A stretch of DNA of 64,000 nucleotides from Verpa conica. Lineage: Eukaryota > Ascomycota > Pezizomycetes > Pezizales > Morchellaceae. The position numbers and the translations under genes were made by a program. The notes under the pieces were generated by a model, which was given only the letters and a program-made list of their open reading frames with translations, ran no database searches and was not told the DNA's origin. Positions within the stretch are counted from its first letter, which is position 1. Each line of letters begins with the position of its first letter. Location: contig JAUFSD010000002.1 in the NCBI GenBank assembly GCA_033030425.1, forward strand, positions 496,001 to 560,000, written 5' to 3'. Of this stretch, positions 35,098-48,200 are shown in pieces.

Positions 35098-36758
35098 TCG
35101 TTTTAGTTTGAGCTAGTATTGTTTTAATCTCAGGGTGTTTTGCTTGGCTTTTTAGGTAGCTTCTATATATACAGTACAGAGATATATATTCTTCCGGCCC
35201 TTTGAATGGTCGGTGATGAGCTTAATTAACCTCGGCAATAAAAATAAATACTCAGCTCGATCCCAGGCCTCTTGCCTAAGAACATCGGGATATTAATTAA
35301 CCAATGTGCTTTAACTGAGTTTCTATGAACCTCCTCTGGCAGAAGGTCTCTACAGCCTTCATGCAGCTAGCTAGTAGCCGAAGAATATTTTCTCACTATC
35401 TGTAATATCTGTCTTAATTAATATAATGCGGTTGCTATTATATTGGTACATACATATTTCGCTTTATAATCAATAACCTATACTAACGGATTTAATCTTT
35501 CGGGATGTATAGCATTATACCTATTTTTTGATTCTAGTACTATAGGATTTTTTTCGTTGATATTCTGGAAAGCTTGAACAATACATCGGCTTAGAAGCTA
35601 ATAATGGCTCATGTTGGATGGATTTCCGAATACTTGGAGGTAGTGGTTCATTTTATGAGCCCATTTTTTGGTAAACCCTAAACTTAGACGGAGATAACTT
35701 TTATGAAGTCTGTGGTATCTATTTCAAGAGTATATTGGTATGTACATTGCATGTAGGAAATACACTAGCAGCCCATGTATCTAAATTAATATCATAGGTA
35801 CTCGATGGGTTCTCTATCTCCGTCTTGGGTCATGTTAAGTCCGGATCAAAGAGAGACTTGGTGGAAGTTTGGCGGTGGTATAAGGCATAGGGCTAATTAA
35901 AGGTCTCGGTTCAAGCCAGGGCCTCAATATCACTTATTCACTAGATGTCACTTAACTAACTCTTAATTATAACCTTTAAATCAAGTCTTGCTCTCTCTGC
36001 TCGGATCTAAATTAATACCTTAAAATTGAGCTAGCGGATTTATCGGGTACCTACGATTCATGAGGTCTGCTATATATGCGTAGGTGATATTAAAGTGTCA
36101 CCTAATAAGATAATTCCAATTACCGGAGTTAGACTTGTTAGACCTAGCTAGTAGAACCTGGGTTAGTATAATTAACGGAGATAAGCTTATGTCCACTTCA
36201 AACATGAGCCAATTAGACAATTGAGGTCTATCGATCGCCCACGGAGATAACAAAAAATCCGCGTAGATATCTTAAAGCCCTTATATTTTTAAGTGTGGTA
36301 GAGTAATTATTCCTATCACATGTAGAATCTAGCTAGATATATTATAATATTTTAACAAATATCAGACCACGGGTTTAATTGTGGATCGGTAGCATCATAC
36401 TCAATCACGCGTATACTATATGCATTGGAGCTTAATTTGGGAGTGGGGTTATTTAAGCTAGAGAGGCTTAGCTAATAAATGTGAATATTCCAAAAATCAA
36501 GATATTACTTCAAGGAACTTTTTTATAAGCGAAGGCAACAAAAAAATTTGCTAGTGCTCAGCAATATTCTTCAACCATCATCTAACTTGTAAAACATCAA
36601 GGCACCCGATATTTAAAGAGCACGAATGCATCTAAACGTTATTGAAGGAAGGAAAACAATATGGATCCTAAGTTTTAGAATGGATCACCATGAACACCAC
36701 AATCTATCTATCTATTTCTATGTCCCTTGTACTGTAGATACAGTGCTTTTCATATTCC

Positions 36759-38525
36759 CTAGCAACTACTGGTCTTTCTTAATCTACCCCCTGTTAATTT
36801 TGATTGGCTCCCTGAGCTGAGAACTGCTAATTTTAATGCATTTTCGTCTGTGCTGTTGTTTTCCTGCTTCAACATAATAGTAGCTAATCCTACTTCTTGC
36901 ATACTCCCTCCCTCAATGTTCTCATCTGATATATTACTTGTTTCTTGGAAGGACCTGCCGCTGTCAATTGCTTCTGCAGTTCCACGCAAATATCGAGTCA
37001 TTGCATAAGGGTTCAAATTATCATAACTTATAACTTCGGTTATCATAGCGCCATGGGTACTATTTTTCTGTGACTTTGATGGCATGACTTCTGTGGGCTT
37101 ATTGATATCTCCGTACCTCAATTTATGGAAGCAGCGCATAGGAAACCTGAGAATAGAGCCGATGCAAACAAATATCACCACCAGTCCCAGAATAATCAAG
37201 ATAGCTATGAAAACGATTCCTATCTGTGAAAATGTTTGGATTGCTGCAAATTTGAGCGAATCATTGAACGTCATATTAGATACTGAGGTTGGTTTGTTGC
37301 TAATGGTACTAGCAACCTGATATTGACCGGAGAATTTCTCGGAGAGCGCAAGTGTAGGAACCACCAGTCCATTGATAGCTCTCAAGGTAGTCCTTTGTGA
37401 GTCTATAACTATAGTAGAAATGTCAAAGTTGGTATTAGTCTTGTTTCCAACTACTGTAATAACTTTATTTTTCTCAAATGACCTTTTATGCCATCCCGGT
37501 ACGCCGTCCGTGTCAACCGGGATCACATAGGCTTTAGTCCTAGCGAGTCCTAGGGAACCGAAAAAGGTGCTTATCACGAGACTTGAGACCAATGAAGGAA
37601 CTACTGTGATCCCTACATATGACGAGGATGGGCGATAAGTCCATGGGAGAATATTAGGGTTCTTTATTGAGGTATTGTTCCCTCGATCTGAGAACCATGA
37701 GATGGTATGACCCCATGTTGAGTCAGTCCAAAAACCAGACTCCTTGGGATTGGTGATTGGTGAGAGGTATGAAGGTCGACTAAAATCAATCGGCGTCATT
37801 GAACTGATAGGAAATTTATGCGTGCTAGTACTTTGCACCTCTATTGCAAAGGTCGTTGGGGAAATAGAATTAAAATATGGAATAGTATGTCCAACGTTTG
37901 TAAGCTTGGCCTCCATAGAAACCAGAGTAGAGTTAAATGTAGAGGCTTTAGCTGATGCTTGGTACTCAGAGTTATCCCATGAACAATAGATAACGTCCGT
38001 ATCAGATAGACCTGCTGACTTATCTTGTTTGGAGGCCCTGGATTCATACTCATAAGCCCAGAGATTTGTCCTCTGGTTATTGGCCCCCACTGTAACATGG
38101 ATGGCTCTTTCAATAGTGTTGAAATCCGAAGATTTAGTTGCCTGAAGATTACTGCTGATAGCTTGAGATGCCGTGCTGGAGAATATCATTTTGTTGCTAT
38201 TATCCCAACCCGACAGTACTTGTGGGATATAGAACTGTTTCTCTGAGCACGCTTTGAATTGGACTGATGCCGTCTGTGGGTTTTGAACTTCGAATACGCC
38301 TTCGGAGATTGTCATAGGCTTAGAGGGGAGAAAGGGAGAGGTGATGAGATAAAAAACTACAACTCGGACGAGAGATTGAGATAAGGAGCAAAACCTTGAG
38401 ACTGTCATCACGGCTGTTACGGTGGATGAAGAATGGACGAGATGGAGATTACAGGAAGCAGGAAGATGTTCGAACGATACAGTCCAGTCACTAGCAATAC
38501 TGATTAGTGATATCAACTCCAGCAT
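36759..38525 (-). CDS. Orphan membrane-anchored glycoprotein
   Basis: Single open frame of 588 residues from an ATG at 38525, not recognised. Seen: a hydrophobic segment early (LVRVVVFYLITSPFLP, about 52-67), a large polar ectodomain-like region (about 70-425) with numerous N-x-S/T sites (NTSIKN, NKTNT, NMTFND and others) and few cysteines, one strong membrane helix (IGIVFIAILIILGLVVIFVC, about 428-450), then a basic RFPMRCFHKLRYG stop-transfer and a Ser-rich cytosolic tail of about 130 residues. The layout suggests a type I plasma-membrane protein, possibly a surface sensor or wall-associated protein (inference). The first 70 residues could instead be 5' leader if the start is the ATG at about 38316. 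It sits at the edge of the gene-poor stretch. Confidence 0.68.
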   Translation of the reverse strand: MLELISLISIASDWTVSFEHLPASCNLHLVHSSSTVTAVMTVSRFCSLSQSLVRVVVFYLITSPFLPSKPMTISEGVFEVQNPQTASVQFKACSEKQFYIPQVLSGWDNSNKMIFSSTASQAISSNLQATKSSDFNTIERAIHVTVGANNQRTNLWAYEYESRASKQDKSAGLSDTDVIYCSWDNSEYQASAKASTFNSTLVSMEAKLTNVGHTIPYFNSISPTTFAIEVQSTSTHKFPISSMTPIDFSRPSYLSPITNPKESGFWTDSTWGHTISWFSDRGNNTSIKNPNILPWTYRPSSSYVGITVVPSLVSSLVISTFFGSLGLARTKAYVIPVDTDGVPGWHKRSFEKNKVITVVGNKTNTNFDISTIVIDSQRTTLRAINGLVVPTLALSEKFSGQYQVASTISNKPTSVSNMTFNDSLKFAAIQTFSQIGIVFIAILIILGLVVIFVCIGSILRFPMRCFHKLRYGDINKPTEVMPSKSQKNSTHGAMITEVISYDNLNPYAMTRYLRGTAEAIDSGRSFQETSNISDENIEGGSMQEVGLATIMLKQENNSTDENALKLAVLSSGSQSKLTGGRLRKTSSC

Positions 38526-38884
38526 CGGACGTCATCGAGTTGATGTTTGAATAGATAAGTATATAACACGAAGCACGACCATGGCCACGACCACAATAAG
38601 AAATACTTTGGCATTAATAGGCATGGAAAGCAAACACGAGATAAGAATCCCGTCAAATAGTTCTAATAATAGCCAACAGCTCCATCAATAAAAGATAAAC
38701 ATCCACAGGAAACCAAACACCGACAGCGACTCTATTGCGGACCAAAAAAAGAAATAAGGGAAAGGGCTTCATCCATCGTACAGCACCCGTTTTTCCATCA
38801 CCAGCAAGCATCGTGTCCAAATATCCACACCGAGACTCCAAGGATACAGTGAGTACCTTCCATGATTATAGCTCCCCATCATCA
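38526..38884. other. Short spacer between two minus-strand genes
   Basis: 360 bp holding the 3' flank of PYM and the 5' flank of the orphan membrane protein. Nothing else seen. Confidence 0.5.
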
Positions 38885-39571
38885 CTACTCAAATCCTAAG
38901 GCATTGAGCTGCCTAGTCAACTCGCTTAATTTAATGACCTTCTCAAGCTGCTCAGGTAGCAGATTCTCCCCGTTCTCCTTCCTATCCTTCAGGTCGTTTG
39001 CCTGTCGAATTTTCTTCCTAATGGCCTTTGCCAGCTTTTCTTTCTCTTCTTGTGTCTGTTCAGGTTTTGGCTTTGGTGAAGCCGCTCGGCTCGAGGTATT
39101 GGTTGAGTCATGTGCACTCTTTGTTTCCTTCGTTCCCTCCGGTTCACCTGACTCTTTCGACTCCTTCGACTCCTTTACCAGAGCCTTTGTTTCTTTCTCG
39201 TCCCCTTTTTCCCAGGTGCCCTCTCCACCATCATTCTTCCCTTCCTTCTCTTTAGCCTTCTTCCTTGCCGCTCTCCTCTTTGCATTCTTGTCGCTTGCTA
39301 CTGAATCAGACTTTTTGTCGTTATCGCTCGCAGGTGCAGCTCCAGGAACTCCCCCGCTACCACGGTTCTTCCATACTTCGACAGTACGATTCTTGTACAC
39401 CTCGACATCTTCTGGCGGGCGGTACCCTGGACGCACTTTGATTTCGCGTCTAGTTGTCCCATCAGGTCTAACTGAGGCAGGAATTATCTGTTGTCCGTCG
39501 GAATTACGCGTTATACCGGCTTTGGAGGGGGTGGTGGGGCGGGAAGTGTCATCTCCAGAGGCGAGAGGCAT
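38885..39571 (-). CDS. PYM1: PYM, partner of Y14 and Mago (exon-junction-complex recycling factor)
   Basis: Cytoplasmic factor that binds the Mago-Y14 heterodimer and the ribosome and strips exon-junction complexes from mRNA. Single exon, 228 residues. Seen: the hallmark N-terminal Mago-Y14-binding block (IIPASVRPDGTTRREIKVRP then GYRPPEDVEVYKNR, about 29-62), a low-complexity Lys/Glu-rich middle, and a C-terminal helical ribosome-binding region (KAIRKKIRQANDLKDRK ... LTRQLNALGFE). All three parts match the family, and the length is typical. Its presence implies that Mago and Y14 are retained in this genome, in line with its intron-rich genes. The 330-residue antisense frame over the same DNA (38862-39854) is a compositional shadow. 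Confidence 0.93.
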   Translation of the reverse strand: MPLASGDDTSRPTTPSKAGITRNSDGQQIIPASVRPDGTTRREIKVRPGYRPPEDVEVYKNRTVEVWKNRGSGGVPGAAPASDNDKKSDSVASDKNAKRRAARKKAKEKEGKNDGGEGTWEKGDEKETKALVKESKESKESGEPEGTKETKSAHDSTNTSSRAASPKPKPEQTQEEKEKLAKAIRKKIRQANDLKDRKENGENLLPEQLEKVIKLSELTRQLNALGFE

Positions 39572-40103
39572 GGTAAAGAGCGTGTCCGTGGTGATGGAGA
39601 TCTACTTTGGATTCACCAAGGCAAGCGCAAACGACAGAGGCCTTTTCTTTCTCGAAACACCTATAGACTATAGGTTACCACAGATTGAAGCCGAATTTAC
39701 TCGGAGTTTGACCGGAAAAGTTGAAGTTCATATAAGATTTTACCAAGACAAGATTTTCAGCTACGCGGTCTTGGCTCCCCGACAGGTGACAGTGAGTCCT
39801 CGCTTAGGGAAGGCAATGTATGCATGGGAGGAGTCACAGATACGGCAACTTTAAGATCGGGCTGATGTGAGAGAAAAACATAACTTAATTAGTGCCAGCG
39901 TGCGAGGTTCTCCCTGTTTCCTGGTAAATATTGGTCCTAAGATAGCTTCTTCCTAATAACAAAAATCGAGTGAGATGCCATATATCAAGTTTACAGGCAC
40001 TTTGAAAACGGTAGATTTCAGGTTTCAGCAGGCAAAAACATGAAAAGGGAGCCTTTAAACCCCCTAATCATATAATTCACTAGTTCCCGTCTACAGCCAA
40101 CCG
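39572..40103. other. Spacer upstream of PYM
   Basis: About 530 bp with the PYM promoter side. Nothing else recognised. Confidence 0.5.
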
Positions 40104-40604
40104 TTGCAAAAAAACTACAGCTATGGACCGAACTTCCCAAATTTCTTTTTCTACGGTCAGAACCATTCTCGAGGGTTTCAGCGGCACCCTCACGCCCAAT
40201 TCACAATCCTAGCTAACGATCTAGCTGAGCTAATGAGCTACCTCCAAATGCACTTCCCTGGCCTAGGCCACATCCCCTTAGAAGCCAATTATAATAGACC
40301 ACCACCCACCCTCCAATCATCTCCGATTGCTTTATCAAATGTTGTTTACCGGCGTGAAGCTACTGACCGCGCGTTCAGGCTATGAGACGAGGTCGATGAA
40401 GCGTTCGAGGTTGTTAATAACAGAATGCAATACGAAGTTCGACTACCATGGGTTGAGATTTTACGTGAGTTCGAAGCGAGAGGTAGTGATGAGGTTAAGG
40501 TAGAGTTGACGGTGATTGATAAGGAGATCGATGACCTTGAGAAACTAGGTGAGAACCTTAGGGAACTTATTAAAGATATTCCCTTGACACATCCTAAGTC
40601 TTAG
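40104..40604 (+). pseudogene. Reading frame interrupted by one in-frame TGA
   Basis: One frame runs from about 40104 to the TAG at 40602-40604 with a single TGA at 40383-40385. The first part has coding-like text (AQFTILANDLAELMSYLQMH). The part after the TGA is charged and helix-like (DEVDEAFEVVNNRMQYEVRL ... VIDKEIDDLEKLGENLRELI). There is no ATG at the start of the frame (40104 is a TTG), and no intron with good signals removes the stop. I read it as a decayed small gene or gene fragment of unknown family; recent inactivation, a missed upstream exon or a sequencing error remain possible. Confidence 0.45.
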
Positions 40605-42231
40605 ACTATAAGCTTCTAATATTTATTCCAGTATAATTTTTCCCTCTTTTCCTCCTTCTTGTACCCCGAGTGAGTTACTATGAACTGGTGGGTGTATGTC
40701 TTGGCGCAAGATACCCCTACCTTCTTTATTTGGTTCATCTAGTGCGATTACAAGCTCAGCTACGCACGTACATCTAGCTATAGGTTAGAGATATTACCTA
40801 AGTCTCTACAGAACTTACATGTAGTTACCGAGCCGGTTACATCTAGATTTTCACCGGTGCTATCCAACTTTTTTCGATTCTAGCCCTGGGGAGTAAATCA
40901 CAAAAAATCACTCGTCACTTTAGACACACTGTATACATGTGTTGTTGAAACTACACGTAGACATTTGTAGTAGTGGGGTATATGTATATCTGAGTTTATT
41001 ATTTTCATAGATTTTAAAACTTAATTTACAAAGTTGATATAATCACCCTACATCTACTAGACTCTCGAGCTGTATAGCACATGTGGTTCTAATACGCAGA
41101 CTTAGCTGGTTCTGACATGCAGCGTGATTTACTCACGGATACTAAATGTATGCCCGCCCATCAGCCTTACTGAGAAGAGAGTGGATATAAGGTAGTTATT
41201 TTTTTTTTTATTTTTTTTTTATTCTTCTTTAATCAAACGATTTTATTGCTTCTAGGTACAAAACCCAACCTATAAATGCATGTAGTTATAAACTACAGTA
41301 TGGGAAGACAGGGTGAATTTATTGTCATAGCACTATAGAATTCAGTTGCAAATACCGAATTAAATCAGTAATTGAGGTATATTACTGTACCAATACCGTA
41401 TTTATCCCATATCGCTAGCGTATTGGCGGGAGCACCGTACTGATCCCACCCCTCTTTTTGGTACTGTACATATATGGCCTAAAGTAAATCTTGTGTAAAG
41501 ATCCTTGTTTGGCACTAAAAAGTGCTTATACCACCGACACCAACACCATCTCAACTCAGAAAGTAATGGCTCAACGAAATCGTTCTACCCCGCCTGTGAT
41601 TACACGGGCCTAAAGCTCCCGCCCCCTAAAATTTATTAACCCAACGGAGCGAGATCAAGGAAGTGCCCAAAACAGAATAATCTATCTTAACCTAGTACTC
41701 TACAAATCCATAAATTGCTATATGTGGCCAAACAGATTCATTCATTGCCACACTGTATCAAGCTCTCTAAATGTAAGTTGAATGCACTGCTGAGATAAGT
41801 GCACGTGCCCCTTAGCGAAAAAAGAAAGAAAAAACATCGTATCAATAACATCATACATTCCACTCCCACCCTCCAATGATTCCTTAAGTAACGTATCGTA
41901 ATGTGCATTTGTGGTGAGATATATTGCCCTGATCTAACCCCTTGACCAGTTGCATGTAACGGCCGTTGCCACTCCCCTCGCCACTCAAGGAGCCGCGTTC
42001 TGTCCAAGATACGAACTTTGAGCATCACCCCTCAAGCTGCAAGTCAACGCCCAACAATCACGAGTACCTGAATGAGAAATAGTAACGGAAGTTCAAAGCT
42101 CTCTACTCTAAATCATTTTATCCTCGAGTACTATTGATAATCGTTAAAGCGCCCCTTCCAATCAAAGCCCAGACAACTGCCCCCCCCCTCCCCTCGGAAC
42201 CAGCCGAGCCATCTCTAGGGTTAGAGTTTTG
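40605..42231. other. Intergenic spacer upstream of UBR1
   Basis: 1.6 kb, AT-rich, with one TACATGTA (40816) and a T-rich run near 41200-41230. No gene seen. Confidence 0.55.
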
Positions 42232-45200
42232 ATGAAGCGGCCCGTCGCCATGATCGCCCAAGCGGAGTCCGAAGCCTACCTGATGCGTAGGCTGCGTGAT
42301 GCCCCGCGAGAGCACAGATATCGATACACTGAAGAAGCCCGAATTTCCATTCTCCAAGACCTTTTCTCGGCACTAGCTTGCAACAAGCGCGAGTACTTTC
42401 ACTACTTCTTCCCCAATGGCCCCCCAACTGAATCTACACCAGTTGCTTGGAATTTGTCAGCAGCTCAGGGTGCTGTGGAGGGCGCAGAGTATAGTGCCTC
42501 AGCACGAGGGAAGCCTTGCGGTCATATATTGAAGAGTGGAGAGGCAACTTACCGATGCAAGTATGTAACGCTAAACCTTTTCCCTTAGGATACAGTTCCG
42601 ACGTTCCAGCTAGCGGCGAACCTTCTGAGGTCGACTTTAAACCATTGTCATGAAATTATATAGGTCTAAATGCTAACACGGAGACAGGACTTGCTCCCTC
42701 GATGAAACATGTGTCCTTTGTGGTAAATGTTTCGAGGCTTCAGATCATAGCGGTCATGTCGTATATGTTAGCATTTCGCCAGGAAATAGTGGGTGTTGTG
42801 ATTGTGGGGATGCGGAGGCTTGGAGAACACCTGTAAAATGTGCGATCCATACCCTTCTGAACGACGGACAATCTTCGGGCATGGATACCGAGGACAGTGC
42901 ACAACACCTACCAGAAGATCTCGTCAAAGGCATTCGTAGCACAGTTGCTAGGGCGATAGATTACATTTGTGACGTTGTATCCTGTTCCCCTGAGCAGCTG
43001 CGGCTTCCGAAAACGAAAGAGGATATCATGAGAGACGAAGAAATGTCGCGATTGACAGGAAGATACTACGAGCACGAGGAGGCATCGCAAGATTTGGAGT
43101 ATGCGCTGATACTTTGGAACGACGAGAAACATACTATCGACGAAGTCGAAGAGCAAGTTGCCCGTGCCTGCAAGAAGACGAAGGAGTTTGGAAAGGCACG
43201 CGCTCAGGAGACGGATTTTATGGGACGAAGTATCATTACTTATTCTTATAAAATTGAAGAGCTTTTGAGGATATCGACAATAATCGAACAGATAAAAGTC
43301 ACTGTCACTATCAGATCTTCTAGAGATACGTTTCGAGAACAGATGTGTGGAACTATCATTGAGTGGCTCGGAGACATTGCAGGCTGTAGTGCTGGCGGTG
43401 ACAACAATATACTACGGACTAGTATTTGCGAGGAGCTACTCGGAGTTTGGAAAGTTGGGTCAAAAGCATCGAACACTGAAGTAGGGAAGAAGGGAATCGA
43501 CGACCACGCCTTTGACGAAGATCAACGGAGTCAATTGATTGGAAGGAGAGTTGTAATGCCAATAGAAGATATGATTGCTGTGGAGGCTGAGTCAGATGAC
43601 ATGGAGGTGGATGGGGATGGGGATGGGGAGGTGGATGGAGATGGAGGAGATATGGAGGGGGATGAATATGATGACGATGCGGAACGAGATGATGATGTGG
43701 ATATGGTTGGTCTAATCGGGCTTCGACGTGGTGCTCGAAGACTTGAGCGACAGGCTGAAGATGATCTATCTAATCTTCAACCTATTGGAATCGTAGATGC
43801 AGAATCTCCACTCGATCTGGCCGTAAATGCAGAAGAGGAACCTGGTGATGAAATGAACGACGACGAAGATAATGATGAAGGGTCGTCGAATGGTATGCTA
43901 AAAATACCCCATACTCCTGGTATCCATCATGCACGAAGGCCTGGTCCACCCGCACCCTCATATTGGTTGGAAAAACCCACTGGATACATAACTCGACACG
44001 TCTTACCTGCACACGAGGACTTACGGCAGCGAGTCCGGTTGGACTGGTTGATATTGTTTGACCTTCGATTATGGAAAAAGGCTAGGGTGGATCTACGAGA
44101 CCTTTACATCAGCACAGTGGTGGCCATTCCTGAGTTCAAAAGGATTCTGGGTTTGCGTTTTGCAGGGCTTTACACAATTTTAAGCCAGCTTTACCTCATA
44201 CCAGACAGAGAGCCTGATCATTCAATAATCAACCTCTCATTGCAGATACTAACCACCCCTTCTATCACTGCAGAGGTTGTGAAACGAGGCAACTTCCTCA
44301 CAAACTTAATGGCAATATTGTACACGTTCCTGACAACCCGACAAGTGGGCCATCCGCATGAAGTCAACAAAGAATCAATCCTTGCATTTGATACCGGTTC
44401 ATTGACGAATCGGCGGATGTTCCATTTTTTTCAGGATATGCGGTATCTTTTTGGTTCCGATTATGTTCAAGAGAGACTGAGAAAAGAGGAGAGGTATATG
44501 CTACAGTTTCTAGATCTAGTACGACTTCATCAGGGGATTTGTCCGAACATTAGGGCCGTAGACGAACACGTGGAATACGAAGTCGAAGCGTGGATTAGTG
44601 CGTCTTTGATTACTAGGGAGATCTGCAAGTTAACTCGACAATTTTCAGAGGCTTTTAAATGGAGCGACGACCCTTATGATTTTAGCCTCCAACGCGCCAT
44701 TGCTACTGTTTCAAAGTATGCGATTGTTTCTTCCATGGGTTGGGAACGCCACCGATTCCACCAAGCCGAGATCAAGGCAGATACAGAATTTAAGCAGCTT
44801 GGAGAGTTCGAGTTTGATACAGACCGCTGGGGTTCCGAGCACTACTATCAGGTAGTTCGATTTGTCGTCGATAAGCAGCCGATTAGTTTTCACCATGCGC
44901 TGCACTATACCCTTTCTTGGCTCATCGAGTCAGGGAAGTCTATGCCCGTCATCCAGCTACGTGGGCTTCTAATGCTTGACTGGGATCATATTAAGCACGA
45001 AGCTGGCCCTGACGCTCATGTGTATGAACAGGAAGATTTGGCAATTGCGATGTTCGATTTCCCATTGAGAGTCTGCGTGTGGTTAGCTCAGATGAAGGCA
45101 GGCATGTGGGTTCGTAACGGCTTCAGTCTCAGACATCAGATGCAGACATACAAGAATGTCTCACAACGAGATCTCACGCATAATCGAGACATCTTCCTCT

Positions 45201-48200
45201 TGCAGACAGCATTGGTTATCATCAACCCAAGTCGGATGCTGGTAAACATGGCCGACCGATTCAACCTCAATCATTGGATGCAGGGCAATTATCACACCCC
45301 GGAAGGATATGAGGAGTCACAGATTTTAGATCTGGCTGAAGATTTCTTGCATTTGCTGATTGTCCTGCTGAGTGATCGATTGCCTCTCATACCTCTTCAA
45401 GAAGAGCCGGATCTACAGGTACTCAAGCTAAAACGAGAAATTGTCCATATCCTATGCTTCAAACCAATACAGTTTTCGGAACTCTGTAGTCGTCTCCCAG
45501 AGAGGTTGCAAGACCATGAAAGATTCCAAGAGGTCTTGTCTGAAATGACAGTCTACCGAGCGCCGGACGGACTTTCAGACTCAGGTACATTCGAACTTAA
45601 GGACGAATATCAAGACGAAGTCGACCCTTATATCATGCAATTCTCCAAGAACCAGCGGGAGGAGACGGAGAGCAATTACTGTGCAAGGATATCCAAAAAA
45701 ACTGGGCAACCACAGTCGGAGGTAGTCTTCGAACCAAAGTTGAGGCAGATTAGTACCGGTGTATTTTCAGACATTGCTGCATTTACAAGGACGCCAATAT
45801 TCGCGCAGGTTATCTGCTATTCATTAGCCTATGCATTGAAATTCAAGTCTTTTACCCCAAGTATTCAAGAGACTCGGGTAGAAACATTTTTACAAGTTTG
45901 CCTCCATCTCTGCCAGCTAGCTGTCATGGAGGATATGTCTACTGAAGGTTGCGAGGACAACGATTCTTTCATCTTACATTCCCTGGAAAAGAAAGCTCGA
46001 GGTGTACCCGGGCTACTCAACACGGCATCGAATGAGCTAACAGCTAGCGAGGACGGAAACAATACCATTGTGACGGTACTTCGCCGCTTGTCAGGAATGG
46101 AGGGTTTCAAGGTTTGCCACCCGAAGATAAATAATGTATTGCGACGAATGCGGCAGAAGAAACCGATGGCTTTTGATGTAGCGGGTGGATGGGCGCACGA
46201 GATGGGGGAAAAGATGGATACAGACATTGAGCAAACAACTAAAGAGGCTGAAGTAGAACGGAAGAAATTATTAGCAAAGGAACGACAGGCGAAGATCATG
46301 GCCCAGATGAAGCAGCAGCAGCAGAACTTTTTGAGCTCTGCAGGGTTTGATTTTGCTGATGAAGATTTCAGTGATAGCGAGGAAGACAATTTTATGGAGA
46401 CGGAGGAAGAGCAAAAGAAATGGTGGAAATATCCGACGGGTATCTGTATTCTTTGTCAGGAAGAGATGAATGATTCTCGTCTCTACGGAACACTCGCTCT
46501 AGTTACGGATACCAACATACTGAGGCAAACACCATTGGAAGATTCAGACTACATCTACGAGATTGCAAAAACACCAGACAGTTTAGACCGCCCCGCTGAC
46601 AGGATTAGACCATTTGGTGTTGCGAGTATGAATAGGGATTCCGTGAAGAAACTGGCCGCAGATGGATCAGAAGTAATTGCAAAAAGGCAAGGTCTAGGCA
46701 AAGGATTCCCCCCAGAGTCTATCAAAAGAGGTCCAGTAGCCGTTGGGTGTAGCCACATCATGCATTTCAGTTGCTTTGAGCACTACTACGAATCGACGAA
46801 ACGGCGGCACCCACACCAGATTGCTAGGCAGCATCCTGAAAGATTAGAGCTAAAAGAATTTCTTTGTCCTCTCTGTAAGGCTCTTGGAAATGCATTCCTT
46901 CCGATAATTTGGAGGTCCAAAGAAGAGTCAGCGGTGGGAATCTTACAGCCTGATGAAACTTTTGAGACTTGGCTGGCAGAGCAAATTGGCCCAATGGTGA
47001 GCAGGTTGGAGAAAGGTGTGGAGAGTGGAGATGTCATGAGAAGTCAAGAGTTGTTCCGTGCTTACGGGTCGGCATCAATGATTACAACTGTAGCGAGCAA
47101 ACTTGATCATCTTCAGACGATCAACATCGATCAAAAGTTTGTAGAGGGTGCTGCAGGACGTGCAAGCCCATCTTATAGCTTCGGAACACCGCACGAAGTC
47201 CTCCAACGACCGCCACAAATTGTCTCATCTGTAGTACAGACTGAGGTTGATGAGCTACATAAGATCTACCGACGGCTGAGAGATACTCTTATAAGTAATC
47301 TTATCGACTCGAAATACGATCCGGCTGTTATAGATGACGAAGTCACCTCTTCACTACCTGGTCCAGAACTGACTCGGTGTGATTCGCTGGCGAAGATTCT
47401 GGGGTACTCAATCTCATCTGTCGAGATTGCTCAGCGTGGCATTGGATCAGACCCTGGATCGACACTTCTAGATAAAATCTCGCTACAGGTCCTCACTCAT
47501 TTAAGAATTCTTTCAGAGACAATATCCTCGTACATTTGCGTGGGGGGACTGCAAGCCAAAGAGAACAATAAAACGATCTACCAGTTCAATCATATACAGC
47601 AACAACAAATGCAACAATTGTTTGTTGGGCATCCACAGGTTTGCGACGACACCACTAGGCATAGGGTCATACACGATGTGGAGCCTCTCCTAGCCACTGA
47701 TTTATTCGTGTTTTTGGCGGAATGTTCTCTGTGTCTAACCCCTGCGTTGAATCTTGAGGTAATGCACGTTGTACGACTTTGCTATATTGCAGAAATTGTA
47801 AAGGCCACTGTTACGTTCAAAACTACTGGCTTGAGGGAGCATATAAAAGAGTGGGGACCAGCAATGGTAGGAAGACTCTACGATTCTGAAGGCTACATTC
47901 CATATACCGACACACAACTTGAGACCTTTAAATCTTTCATCAACCTCCTTGGGCGGTCCTACAATCAAAACTGGGATGCCGATCTCTCCTTCCCTGGATT
48001 CCCATTGGCAATCTTCCGCAGCTTAGTTACGAAATATACAACCCCATTCCTTCGCAAGACCACTATTCTATTGCATACTCGATACGGAATTCTTTTTCCA
48101 AATACCGGGTTTGAAGATATTTTCGAAACCGAACAAACTAGGCTCTCGAAAGCACTTAGATTACCTGATCTTGATGAGATATTTCAATTCTGCCTTAGTG

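Larger units (their letters stand above)
32625..36758. other. Longest gene-poor stretch, with two inverted-repeat elements
   Basis: 4.1 kb of AT-rich DNA. It holds the TTCA-arm element (33878-34222), a long-armed inverted repeat (34549-35097) and two TACATGTA copies (33607, 33627). The rest has scattered TA-rich words and no supportable gene. The region flanks two orphan genes, which would suit an accessory segment. Confidence 0.6.

Noticed and set aside
38862..39854. 330-codon open frame antisense to PYM
   Set aside because: Ser/Phe/Pro-rich text is the complement of the Lys/Glu-rich PYM middle; PYM itself is clearly conserved on the other strand.
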